A DNA stretch of 5,584 nucleotides, from the NCBI GenBank assembly GCA_016212345.1, contig JACRGM010000022.1, forward strand, positions 1 to 5,584, in the 5' to 3' direction. The position numbers were made by a program, and so were the translations under genes. Under the pieces are notes generated by a model, which saw only the letters and a program-made list of their open reading frames with translations, did not search any database and was not told where the DNA came from. This DNA is from Nitrospinota bacterium. GTDB lineage: Bacteria; Nitrospinota; Nitrospinia; SZUA-224. Below, piece by piece: positions 1 to 5,584 of this stretch (its first letter is position 1; each line of letters opens with the position of its first letter).

Positions 1-92
1 GTGAGAAGACCACTGATATTGAAGGACTGAATTTAGATGATGAATATAGTAAAAAGGTAGGGGCATTTATAAGGAGTCCAAAGAGAGGTTGA
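1..92 (+). CDS. 3' end of an unidentified upstream gene (partial)
   Basis: The open frame enters from the left edge (first full codon at base 3) and ends at TGA 90-92, giving 29 residues that finish with ...GAFIRSPKRG. The tail is charged and has no recognisable domain. It reads in the same direction as the pilus cluster, and its stop lies one base before the next ATG, so the two genes are probably one transcript and translationally coupled. By context it could be another pilus gene such as an assembly ATPase (PilB/PilT), but the residues do not show that. Neither other forward frame stays open across these bases. Confidence 0.6.
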   Translation, partial: EKTTDIEGLNLDDEYSKKVGAFIRSPKRG

Positions 93-93
93 A

Positions 94-780
94 ATGGATA
101 TTATCTGTTCAAAATGTAATAAGAGGATTACAATTCCTGAGGATAGGGTGCCTGATAATAAGGTATTCACCCTTATATGTCCACACTGTAGAAATAATAT
201 CAGTATAACCGATAGAATTAAAGATATGGGGGTATCCCATGATCAAGATAGTATGAGAGAGACTGTCTCAGAAACCTCTAGGCTTACACCATCTATCCCC
301 CAGCCTATTCCTGTGCTACAGGTCAGTATACCAAAGGAAGGGATCGATTTCTTTGATGAAGGTGATAAAACAGCACTGATCTGTGATGATAAGAATACAG
401 ATCTATTAAAGATTACAATGGATAAGCTCGAGTATAAGATAAGTATAGCTAAAGGTGTAGATGATGCCCTTACTAAGTTAAAATTCACAAGATATGATCT
501 CATAATACTTAATGAGAATTTTGCAGGCTGTTCCCCGACCAAAAACCCTATTCTCGATTATATCCAACCTATGCCGATGGCTAGAAGGAGGGAGATATTT
601 GTTGCCTTACTTGGTCAGGATCTAAGGACAATGGACAATATGACAGCATTTTTAAAGAGTGTTGATGTGGTTATCAATATAAAGGAGATACAGAATGTAA
701 GGGATATATTAAATAGCTCTATAGGAGCCAATGAGAGATTCTATAAGGTATTTAAAGATGCACTAAAGCTAAAGAAGTAG
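94..780 (+). CDS. Zinc-ribbon protein with a degenerate response-regulator receiver domain
   Basis: A 228-residue soluble protein in two parts. Residues 1-40 form an MJ0042-type zinc ribbon with two CxxC knuckles (C5/C8 and C29/C32). A proline-rich linker (about 45-88) leads to a CheY-like fold at about 92-215. The acidic pair at the end of the first strand is present (D98, D99) and a candidate conserved Lys is K198. The position of the phospho-accepting Asp, in the strand DLIILN, is Asn140, and the usual Ser/Thr after the fourth strand is missing (ALLGQ). The domain is therefore probably a pseudo-receiver used for binding rather than phosphotransfer. The start is supported by an AGAGG site at 84-88, and the gene sits one base after the preceding stop. 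Its place beside pilC and the kinase suggests an accessory or regulatory role in pilus function. The ribbon is clear; the receiver assignment is by motif reading, and the function is inferred. Confidence 0.8.
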   Translation: MDIICSKCNKRITIPEDRVPDNKVFTLICPHCRNNISITDRIKDMGVSHDQDSMRETVSETSRLTPSIPQPIPVLQVSIPKEGIDFFDEGDKTALICDDKNTDLLKITMDKLEYKISIAKGVDDALTKLKFTRYDLIILNENFAGCSPTKNPILDYIQPMPMARRREIFVALLGQDLRTMDNMTAFLKSVDVVINIKEIQNVRDILNSSIGANERFYKVFKDALKLKK

Positions 781-841
781 TAGTATCTGCTCATAGTATG
801 AGAGGAATCCTCAGTATCTTGCATACTTACTAGGAGGAATA
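781..841 (+). promoter_or_regulatory. Leader of the cNMP-binding gene: Shine-Dalgarno site and possible competing RNA stems
   Basis: The only sizeable gap inside the + cluster. It carries a strong ribosome site AGGAGG at 832-837, four bases before ATG 842. Upstream, AGTATG (795-800) is complementary to CATACT (822-827), and between them GAGGA (802-806) is complementary to TCCTC (808-812). The same TCCTC can also pair with GAGGA at 834-838, within the ribosome site, so two folds could compete. There is no U-run, so this is not an intrinsic terminator. The pairings are short and may be chance. Confidence 0.35.
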
Positions 842-1273
842 ATGATAAAGAATGTTCCGATTATCGGGAGATTCAAGGATGGTGATGTAATAGTAACAGA
901 GGGTATTATTAGTAATAATGCCTATATTGTCCTATCTGGTGAGGTTAGGGTATTGAAAAAGATAGATGATAAACAGGTAATTATAGGGAGACTTAAGAAA
1001 GGGGATGTATTTGGGGAGATGGGACTTATCAGTAATACTCATAGATCTGCCTCTGTGATTGCGGTAGGAGAGGTGAATATCGGGATAATTGACAAAGAAT
1101 CCTTTATAATTATGTTAAATGATATCCCTAATGATCTACGTTGTATTATTGATGCACTTGTGGAACGGCTGAAGGTAACAACCAAGAAATTGGCCAATAT
1201 AGGGATCCAACTAGAAAAGGCTAAGAAGACCATCAATGCATTTTCATTACAGACTATAGAAAGAGAGGAGTGA
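842..1273 (+). CDS. Stand-alone cyclic-nucleotide-binding domain protein
   Basis: A 143-residue cytoplasmic protein made almost entirely of one CRP/PKA-type cNMP-binding beta-barrel (about residues 8-100). The opening pattern FKDGDVIVTEG...AYIVLSGEVRVLKK is typical. The phosphate-binding cassette FGEMGLISNTHRSASV at 57-72 keeps both ligand residues, E59 for the ribose 2'-OH and R68 for the cyclic phosphate, at PKA-like spacing. Residues 100-143 look like a charged amphipathic helix or coiled coil; no helix-turn-helix or enzymatic domain follows, so it is not a Crp-type transcription factor. It probably signals by protein contact. It lies between the zinc-ribbon/pseudo-receiver gene and pilC and ends 10 bases before pilC, which suggests that a cyclic nucleotide tunes pilus assembly or retraction. 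Which nucleotide it binds cannot be told. The start is supported by AGGAGG at 832-837; an in-frame TAG at 794-796 with no alternative start codon after it limits upstream choices. Confidence 0.85.
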   Translation: MIKNVPIIGRFKDGDVIVTEGIISNNAYIVLSGEVRVLKKIDDKQVIIGRLKKGDVFGEMGLISNTHRSASVIAVGEVNIGIIDKESFIIMLNDIPNDLRCIIDALVERLKVTTKKLANIGIQLEKAKKTINAFSLQTIEREE

Positions 1274-1283
1274 GAACTTTCAT

Positions 1284-2483
1284 ATGCCTATCTTTAATTA
1301 TAAAGGTAAGACAAAAGGGGGGGGGATTATAAAAGGGGAAATAGAGGCACTGGATATAGATGTAGCTAGGTCTATCCTTTTAAGGCAGCAACTTATTATT
1401 TTGTGGATCAAAAAGAAGTCAAAAGAGATTGTTATACCCGGATTTGGTGCAAAGGTGACAGAAAAGGATGCTGTGGTCTTTACAAGACAGCTTGCTACTA
1501 TGATCGATGCAGGGGTCCCTCTAGTCCAGTGCCTTACAATCCTGGCTAATCAGTCTGATAATAAACTCCTTGCAAAAACCGTAAATAGTATCAAGACAAG
1601 TGTTGAAACCGGTGATACCTTTTCTGATGCCCTCCGAAAACACCCAAAGATATTTGATACCTTGTATACCAATATGGTGGAGGCAGGTGAGATTGGAGGG
1701 ATACTAGATACAATCTTGAATAGACTTGCAGCATATATGGAGAAGTCGATGGCGCTCAAGAAGAAGATCAAATCTGCGATGGTATATCCTATAGTTATTC
1801 TAATTGTTGCAGTGGTGGTTGTTGCAGGTCTTATGATATTCGTCATACCCACATTTGCAAAGATGTTCGCAGATACGGGGGGAGCCCTACCTGTACCAAC
1901 ATTGATTGTTATGAAGATAAGTGGGATATTTAAGAACTATACACATTATATGGTTATAATCATCGCTACTATTATCTTCCTCTTACGACGCTATTATAAG
2001 ACTGAGCAGGGTAAATTGATGATTGATACCCTCACACTGAAGCTACCAATAGCCGGCCTTATTGTAAAGGTAGCAGTAGCAAAATTTACGAGGACATTGG
2101 GGACACTCATTAGTAGTGGTGTCCCTATCATAGAGGGACTAGATATCACTGCAAGGACAGCCGGTCAGAAGGTGGTTGAAAAGGCTATCATCTCTACCAT
2201 TTCTAGCATAAAGGAGGGGCAAACTATTGCTACCCCTCTCGGTAAACATAAGGTCTTCCCCCCTATGGTGATCCAGATGATAGAGATCGGTGAGGCAACA
2301 GGGGCATTAGATACCATGCTTAACAAGATAGCCGATTTTTATGACGAAGAGGTAGATACTGCTGTAGAGGCACTAACCTCCCTCCTAGAACCAGCGTTGA
2401 TGGTCTTTCTCGGGGTAGTCATAGGTGGTATAGTTATAGCGATGTATCTACCCATATTCAAGATGGCATCAGCAATAGGATAA
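1284..2483 (+). CDS. pilC: Type IV pilus inner-membrane platform protein PilC (GspF family)
   Basis: The polytopic platform protein that links the cytoplasmic assembly/retraction ATPases to pilin insertion into the growing fibre. Its 399 residues match the usual family length of about 400. The N-terminal cytoplasmic segment (1-60) begins MPIFNYKGKTKGGG. Two tandem T2SSF domains follow: the first at about 64-190 (FTRQLATMIDAGVPL... and MVEAGEIGG...), the second at about 267-390 (FTRTLGTLISSGVPI... and MIEIGEATG...). Membrane helices lie at about 167-190, 219-236 and 371-392, and the first and last carry the familiar YP...IPTF and LEP...YLPIF patterns. AGGAG at 1266-1270, 13 bases upstream, is a rather distant ribosome site. 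The kinase ATG follows the stop directly. Codons 12-14 are a run of nine G that could slip. GspF of a type II secretion system is a close alternative; the PilS-like neighbour favours PilC. Confidence 0.93.
   Translation: MPIFNYKGKTKGGGIIKGEIEALDIDVARSILLRQQLIILWIKKKSKEIVIPGFGAKVTEKDAVVFTRQLATMIDAGVPLVQCLTILANQSDNKLLAKTVNSIKTSVETGDTFSDALRKHPKIFDTLYTNMVEAGEIGGILDTILNRLAAYMEKSMALKKKIKSAMVYPIVILIVAVVVVAGLMIFVIPTFAKMFADTGGALPVPTLIVMKISGIFKNYTHYMVIIIATIIFLLRRYYKTEQGKLMIDTLTLKLPIAGLIVKVAVAKFTRTLGTLISSGVPIIEGLDITARTAGQKVVEKAIISTISSIKEGQTIATPLGKHKVFPPMVIQMIEIGEATGALDTMLNKIADFYDEEVDTAVEALTSLLEPALMVFLGVVIGGIVIAMYLPIFKMASAIG
1317..1325 (+). repeat. Poly-G tract (G9) inside pilC
   Basis: Nine consecutive G cover exactly codons 12-14 of pilC (three Gly). 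It is the longest mononucleotide run noticed in the window; other G or C runs in pilC reach six (for example 1877-1882 and 2258-2263). Loss of one G brings TAA into frame two codons after the tract (GGA TTA TAA). Gain of one G leads to TAG about 15 codons later. Runs of this length are known slippage sites in phase-variable bacterial genes; variation here is inferred. Confidence 0.75.
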
Positions 2484-4205
2484 ATGAAAAGAGAACCCTC
2501 CTTTTCTGATAAAGATCTACTATTTAGGATCAAGGTCTTAATGATACTGAGGGTGGTTGTTATTACCGTCTTATTAGGGACTGTCGTTATCTTTCAGTAC
2601 CGAGTCGGTCAACTACCATTTATCCTCTCCATAACTATCCTGATCGGTATCACCTATCTTTTGACGATATTTTATGCACTCTTATTAGGATTGATCAAAG
2701 ATCTCAGGGTATTCTGTTATATTCAGACCATTGGCGATTTACTTGTTGAGACCGGTGTCATTTATATTACAGGGGGAATAGAGAGCCCATTTTCCTTCCT
2801 CTACATACTCACTATTATTACCGCAAGCATAGTACTTTATAGACCAGGGAGTTATATCATTGCCTCACTTGCCAGTATCCTTTACGGTACCTTTATAGAT
2901 CTCGAATTTTATAATATTATACATCCACTTAGATATTATCCTAAGGCACCCATCTCCTGTGAACCAAGTTATCTCTTTTATATAGTCCTTATAAATATCT
3001 CTGCCTTCTTTCTTGTTGCCTTCTTAAGTGGATATCTATCTGAAAGGTTGAAGAAGGTAAGGGAGGAACTAAAGGAAAAGAGTGGGGATCTGATTGAGCT
3101 TCAGAGATTTCATGAGAATGTTGTAAGGAGCATAGGGAGTGGTCTCTTAACAACAGACCTGAAAGGGGGAATCACCTCCTTTAATCAAGCAGGAGAAGGT
3201 ATTAGTGGATACAAATTTGAGGAGGTCAAGGGGTTGTCATGTCCTGATCTATTCGATCTTCCTGAGATAAGTATGGTATTTAAAGAGCCTATCATGATAG
3301 GTAACAATCCTTATCGCTGTGAGGGTATATTCAGGAGGAAGGATGGGAGGAAGATATATATTGGGATAAGTTTCTCCCTCTTGAGGGATGAGATGGATAG
3401 AGTTAAGGGGGTGATAAGTATATTTCAAGACATCACAAAGGTGAAAGAGATGGAAGAAAGGGTTGCAAGGGCAGAGAGGTTTGCTGCTATCGGAAAGATA
3501 TCTGCAGGTATAGCACATGAGATCAGAAACCCACTTGCATCAATGAGTGGTTCGATCCAGGTTCTTAAGGATGAGTTAACCCTTGATGGAGAAAACAGGA
3601 GATTGATGGAGATCGTCGTCAGAGAGACTGATAGATTGAATATGATCATAAAAGAATTTCTGGGTTATGCCAATCCAAAACCATTAAGATCTAGGAGATG
3701 TAATATCAATAAGATCATAGAGGAGACCCTCACACTCCTTAAGCATAGCAGAGAATATAATCCCAAGATAGAATTGGTCATATCAAATAAAATAGAGATA
3801 TGGGCGGAAATCGATCCAGAACAGATGAAACAAGTCTTCTGGAATCTATCCATCAATGCTATACAAGCTATGCCTGATGGAGGTAAATTAGAAATAACCA
3901 CATCATACAATAATCAGGATCATATAGACAGAGATAATATAGGTAATCCATTGTCTCGGCAAAGGGTTAAGATGGTCTTTCATGATACAGGGATAGGAAT
4001 ATCTAAGGAAGATATGGCTAAGATCTTTGATCCTTTCTTTACCACAAAGGAGGGAGGTACAGGATTAGGATTGGCTACAGTCTACAGGATAATCGAAGAC
4101 CATGGTGGCTCTATCGGTATAAAAAGTCAACCAGGAAAAGGGACTTATGTTAATATATATCTTATGGGAGGGAATCATAACTTGGGCATTGACACTGAAC
4201 ACTGA
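2484..4205 (+). CDS. pilS: Membrane sensor histidine kinase of the PilS type with a PAS domain
   Basis: A 573-residue two-component kinase. About six membrane helices fill residues 16-183 (roughly 16-38, 45-70, 76-95, 103-119, 121-138, 163-183), followed by a charged coiled coil (184-208). A PAS domain spans about 207-320 (ENVVRSIGSGLLTTDLKGG..., then FQDITK at its end). The HisKA domain has the H-box AGIAHEIRNP with phospho-accepting H345. The ATPase domain shows the N-box (NLSINAIQ, N458), the G1 motif DTGIG at 501-505, FDPFFTTKEGGTGLGL at 515-530, and ends near YVNIYL (555-560). All catalytic motifs are intact. The multi-helix input, PAS and position after pilC fit PilS, which controls pilin expression through PilR; no PilR follows here, so the symbol is by context. 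ATG directly abuts the pilC stop, with weak AGGA at 2477-2480, so coupling is likely. The last residues (LGIDTEH) lie beyond the domain and are encoded by a small repeat. Confidence 0.85.
   Translation: MKREPSFSDKDLLFRIKVLMILRVVVITVLLGTVVIFQYRVGQLPFILSITILIGITYLLTIFYALLLGLIKDLRVFCYIQTIGDLLVETGVIYITGGIESPFSFLYILTIITASIVLYRPGSYIIASLASILYGTFIDLEFYNIIHPLRYYPKAPISCEPSYLFYIVLINISAFFLVAFLSGYLSERLKKVREELKEKSGDLIELQRFHENVVRSIGSGLLTTDLKGGITSFNQAGEGISGYKFEEVKGLSCPDLFDLPEISMVFKEPIMIGNNPYRCEGIFRRKDGRKIYIGISFSLLRDEMDRVKGVISIFQDITKVKEMEERVARAERFAAIGKISAGIAHEIRNPLASMSGSIQVLKDELTLDGENRRLMEIVVRETDRLNMIIKEFLGYANPKPLRSRRCNINKIIEETLTLLKHSREYNPKIELVISNKIEIWAEIDPEQMKQVFWNLSINAIQAMPDGGKLEITTSYNNQDHIDRDNIGNPLSRQRVKMVFHDTGIGISKEDMAKIFDPFFTTKEGGTGLGLATVYRIIEDHGGSIGIKSQPGKGTYVNIYLMGGNHNLGIDTEH
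4144..4181 (+). repeat. 38-bp direct repeat, copy 1 (inside the kinase 3' end)
   Basis: This copy starts CTTATGTTAATATATATC and ends GGGAATCATAAC. It is identical over 38 bases to 4213-4250 and encodes kinase residues from YVNIYLMGG to NHN. Within it TTATGG (4162-4167) and TCATAA (4175-4180) can form a six-pair stem with one G-U, and CTTATG occurs twice. Because this copy continues the ATPase domain in frame, it is probably the original. Confidence 0.9.
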
Positions 4206-4211
4206 CACTGA
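4186..4211 (+). repeat. Short heptamer array (ACACTGA type) holding the kinase stop codon
   Basis: Reading from 4186 the units are GCATTGA, CACTGA, ACACTGA (4199-4205) and CACTGA; with its preceding A, the second is also a full ACACTGA (4192-4198). The kinase stop TGA at 4203-4205 is the end of one unit, and a second in-frame TGA follows at 4209-4211. The array forms most of the 31-bp spacer between the two 38-bp copies and resembles intergenic short tandem heptamer repeats. Confidence 0.7.
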
Positions 4212-4212
4212 G

Positions 4213-4250
4213 CTTATGTTAATATATATCTTATGGGAGGGAATCATAAC
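4213..4250 (+). repeat. 38-bp direct repeat, copy 2 (between the convergent genes)
   Basis: A perfect copy of 4144-4181, offset by 69 bases (23 codons), so it stays in the kinase frame and would encode AYVNIYLMGGNHNPS before TGA 4257-4259. It is cut off from the kinase by the TGA codons in the heptamer array. Its last seven bases are the final codons of the convergent flavoprotein gene, including that gene's stop (TCA at 4244-4246). It looks like a duplicated or ancestral kinase tail. Confidence 0.9.
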
Positions 4251-5443
4251 CCTTCATGAGTGGACAAATACCTTAGACCTGATGTCTTGAAAAATAAATA
4301 CTTCCAGAATATCGGTTGTTTCATAAACTCCACCAAAAAATAACTATGCCTATCAAAATCTGCAAACTTCTTTAATATTGCATGTATCTCATTTATATTA
4401 CATAACCTTAATAATGATTCAATATGTTGATCAGCAAACTGCTTAAAGATCTTTCTTACATAAAATCCCATACGGATATCATGACCTATCTCTCTCCTCC
4501 AGCGAGATTCATAAATCCTCAGCCCTTTATGACCAAATCTACCCTTCTCGAATGCGGAGATAATAGTCTCAGCCGCTATTGATGAACAGATAAGTCCATT
4601 AAAGATCCCTCCCCCTGTAGTTGGTTTTGTCTGAGAGGCAGAATCCCCTACTACTACCAATCTATCACTATAACTCTTTTTTATTATTCCATAAGGTATT
4701 ACCTTCCTCTTGATCTGGATATCTTTTTTATCTATTTTATCTATCCTGGTGCGGATAATATCCTTTTCTAATAGCCTTCTAAGAAGATATGAGGAGTCCC
4801 TTTTAGTAGTACTAAGACCAACCCTTACTAAATCAGAAGATACCGGAACAGCCCATGCAAATGATTCAGGGGCAATCTCGGTCCCTAGATATATCTCCAT
4901 ACTGCAAAAGTCCTTTGCTAGTAATTCAGCCTGTGCACAATCAAGGAAATTTACAGGTCTACCAATCCCTAACTTTTCATGAAATCTATAATTGGTACCT
5001 GCTGCAAGGACGCAGATATAGGCCTTAAAGATAAATCTTTCTCCCTGCGTCTCTATCTTTACCCTTACATGATCATCTCTTATATCAATATCATCACATA
5101 TTGTTGATAAAAGATAACTTGCACCCTCATCCATAGCCTTATGAGCAATACCTTGATCAAATACTGTCCTATTTACTACATATGCCTGAGTCTTATCTCT
5201 TGAGATATTAAGGATACTCCCAAGCGGAGAATAGAATCTGGCCTCTTTTATCTCTCTCTGTATTGACTCTTTAGGAAGATCAAATCTATTAAATGCCTCT
5301 TTACTGATTACCCCAGTACAAAATCTAGGTTTCCCAATCGTCTTATGATCTTCCAGAACTAACACTGTAAGACCAGATTTGGCTAATTGATAGGCAGTAT
5401 ATGAACCTGCAGGCCCGCCACCTACAACAACAACATCGAACAT
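4244..5443 (-). CDS. Geranylgeranyl reductase family FAD-dependent oxidoreductase
   Basis: A 399-residue flavoprotein. The N-terminal Rossmann motif VVGGGPAG gives GxGxxG at G8/G10/G13, and acidic E31 at the end of the second strand should bind the FAD ribose. The PRFCTG segment keeps C42, a position often Cys in this family. FAWAVP (195-200) matches the family's YxWxFP substrate-site motif, and GDSAS (266-270) with TTGGGIFNG (275-283) is the second FAD-contact motif. Length and order fit geranylgeranyl reductase-like enzymes, which reduce isoprenoid double bonds in quinones, pigments or lipids. The true substrate cannot be read here; other group A flavin monooxygenase-like roles remain possible. 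No signal peptide is seen; the C-terminal part (about 320-390) is helical and aromatic. AGAGG (5449-5453 on the complement) is five bases from ATG 5441-5443. The gene is convergent with the kinase and unrelated to pili by sequence. Its last codon and stop fall in repeat copy 2. Confidence 0.85.
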   Translation of the reverse strand: MFDVVVVGGGPAGSYTAYQLAKSGLTVLVLEDHKTIGKPRFCTGVISKEAFNRFDLPKESIQREIKEARFYSPLGSILNISRDKTQAYVVNRTVFDQGIAHKAMDEGASYLLSTICDDIDIRDDHVRVKIETQGERFIFKAYICVLAAGTNYRFHEKLGIGRPVNFLDCAQAELLAKDFCSMEIYLGTEIAPESFAWAVPVSSDLVRVGLSTTKRDSSYLLRRLLEKDIIRTRIDKIDKKDIQIKRKVIPYGIIKKSYSDRLVVVGDSASQTKPTTGGGIFNGLICSSIAAETIISAFEKGRFGHKGLRIYESRWRREIGHDIRMGFYVRKIFKQFADQHIESLLRLCNINEIHAILKKFADFDRHSYFLVEFMKQPIFWKYLFFKTSGLRYLSTHEGL

Positions 5444-5459
5444 CTTATCCTCTTATTCG

Positions 5460-5488
5460 ATTTTAAAATATAGATTTCCATATAACAA
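5460..5488 (-). promoter_or_regulatory. Candidate sigma-70-type promoter of the flavoprotein gene
   Basis: On the - strand, TTGTTA (complement of 5483-5488) and TAAAAT (complement of 5460-5465) are separated by 17 bases, the optimal spacing. They match the consensus hexamers at 4 of 6 and 5 of 6 positions. Transcription would begin near 5453, leaving a leader of only about 10 bases that starts around the ribosome site. An alternative -10, TATATT at 5467-5472, has a poorer -35. The -35 hexamer lies in the left arm of the palindromic element. Confidence 0.35.
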
Positions 5489-5584
5489 ATTACACGGCGT
5501 TATCAGTCGAAATCCTCGACGGCGTACCGCTCAGTACGCCTTACTCGGATTTCTCCCTCTAGCCTTGTGTAATTTATTATCTGA
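5479..5584. repeat. Near-palindromic MITE-like element with nested inverted repeats (right end may be cut by the window)
   Basis: The outer arms AAATTACAC (5487-5495) and GTGTAATTT (5567-5575) are perfect complements. Allowing one mismatch they extend to ATAA at 5482-5485 and TTAT at 5577-5580. GGC 5496-5498 pairs with GCC 5562-5564. Further in, GAAATCC (5509-5515) pairs with GGATTTC (5547-5553), and the apex is GGCGTAC (5521-5527) with GTACGCC (5534-5540) around a six-base loop. GTCGA/TCGAC (5506-5510, 5516-5520) is an alternative stem. The interior 5496-5566 is 39/71 G+C, richer than the neighbouring genes. There is no coding frame or U-tract. Terminal inverted repeats plus a self-complementary core fit a non-autonomous mobile element or structured intergenic repeat; no target-site duplication is visible. 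Confidence 0.65.

Noticed and set aside
1039..1236. Antisense frames overlapping the cNMP-binding gene, and similar ones in pilC, the kinase and the flavoprotein gene
   Set aside because: They lie wholly inside genes with clear protein-family motifs and show no motifs of their own.
4065..4247. Small - strand frame of 60 codons encoding a twice-repeated peptide beginning MIPSHKIYINIS
   Set aside because: It is the antisense reading of the duplicated 38-bp segment within the kinase gene; it has no ribosome site or family resemblance of its own.
4236..4255. Possible intrinsic terminator between the convergent genes: GGAGGG and CCCTTC around an eight-base loop
   Set aside because: The stem is six pairs with a G-U on the + transcript and an A-C mismatch on the - transcript, and no U-run follows in either direction.
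5479..5584. Integron attC site or riboswitch as an explanation of the palindromic region
   Set aside because: No recognisable attC core boxes in the right arrangement, no integron cassette context, and no known riboswitch motif that I can recognise.
1..5584. CRISPR array, tRNA or rRNA gene
   Set aside because: No regularly spaced repeats beyond the two 38-bp copies, and no cloverleaf or ribosomal RNA sequence recognised on either strand.

Overview
The window is A/T-rich bacterial DNA whose genes favour AGA/AGG arginine and ATA isoleucine codons. The core is a co-directional (+) cluster for type IV pilus / type II secretion-like assembly and its sensing. This points to a diderm bacterium with type IV pili, perhaps an AT-rich lineage of the Nitrospirota / Desulfobacterota kind. 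That placement is a guess from gene content and cannot be fixed from this sequence alone.

Layout. Bases 1-92 hold the last 29 codons of an unidentified gene. One base later starts a zinc-ribbon protein with a degenerate, probably non-phosphorylatable receiver domain (94-780). After a 61-base gap with possible RNA structure comes a stand-alone cyclic-nucleotide-binding domain protein (842-1273). Next are the pilus platform protein PilC/GspF (1284-2483) and, with no gap, a six-helix membrane histidine kinase of the PilS type with a PAS domain (2484-4205). The cluster then meets a convergent gene on the - strand (4244-5443), a geranylgeranyl-reductase-family flavoprotein unlikely to belong to the pilus system. 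No gene follows the flavoprotein start within the window; 5444-5584 holds its likely promoter and a GC-richer, near-palindromic, MITE-like element.

How the genes may work together. PilC would anchor the pilus assembly ATPases at the inner membrane. The kinase would sense a membrane signal, possibly pilin level as in PilS, and the two small proteins would feed other signals (metal/redox or protein contact, and a cyclic nucleotide) into the same machine. No receiver/sigma-54 regulator of PilR type lies next to the kinase here.

Most notable. (1) pilC has an uninterrupted run of nine G at codons 12-14; loss or gain of one G gives an early stop, so pilus biogenesis could be phase-variable. (2) The kinase 3' end carries a perfect 38-bp direct repeat at a 69-bp period, linked by ACACTGA-type heptamers that hold the kinase stop codon; the second copy supplies the stop codon of the convergent gene. 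(3) The palindromic element upstream of the flavoprotein gene appears to lend the -35 box to that gene's promoter.
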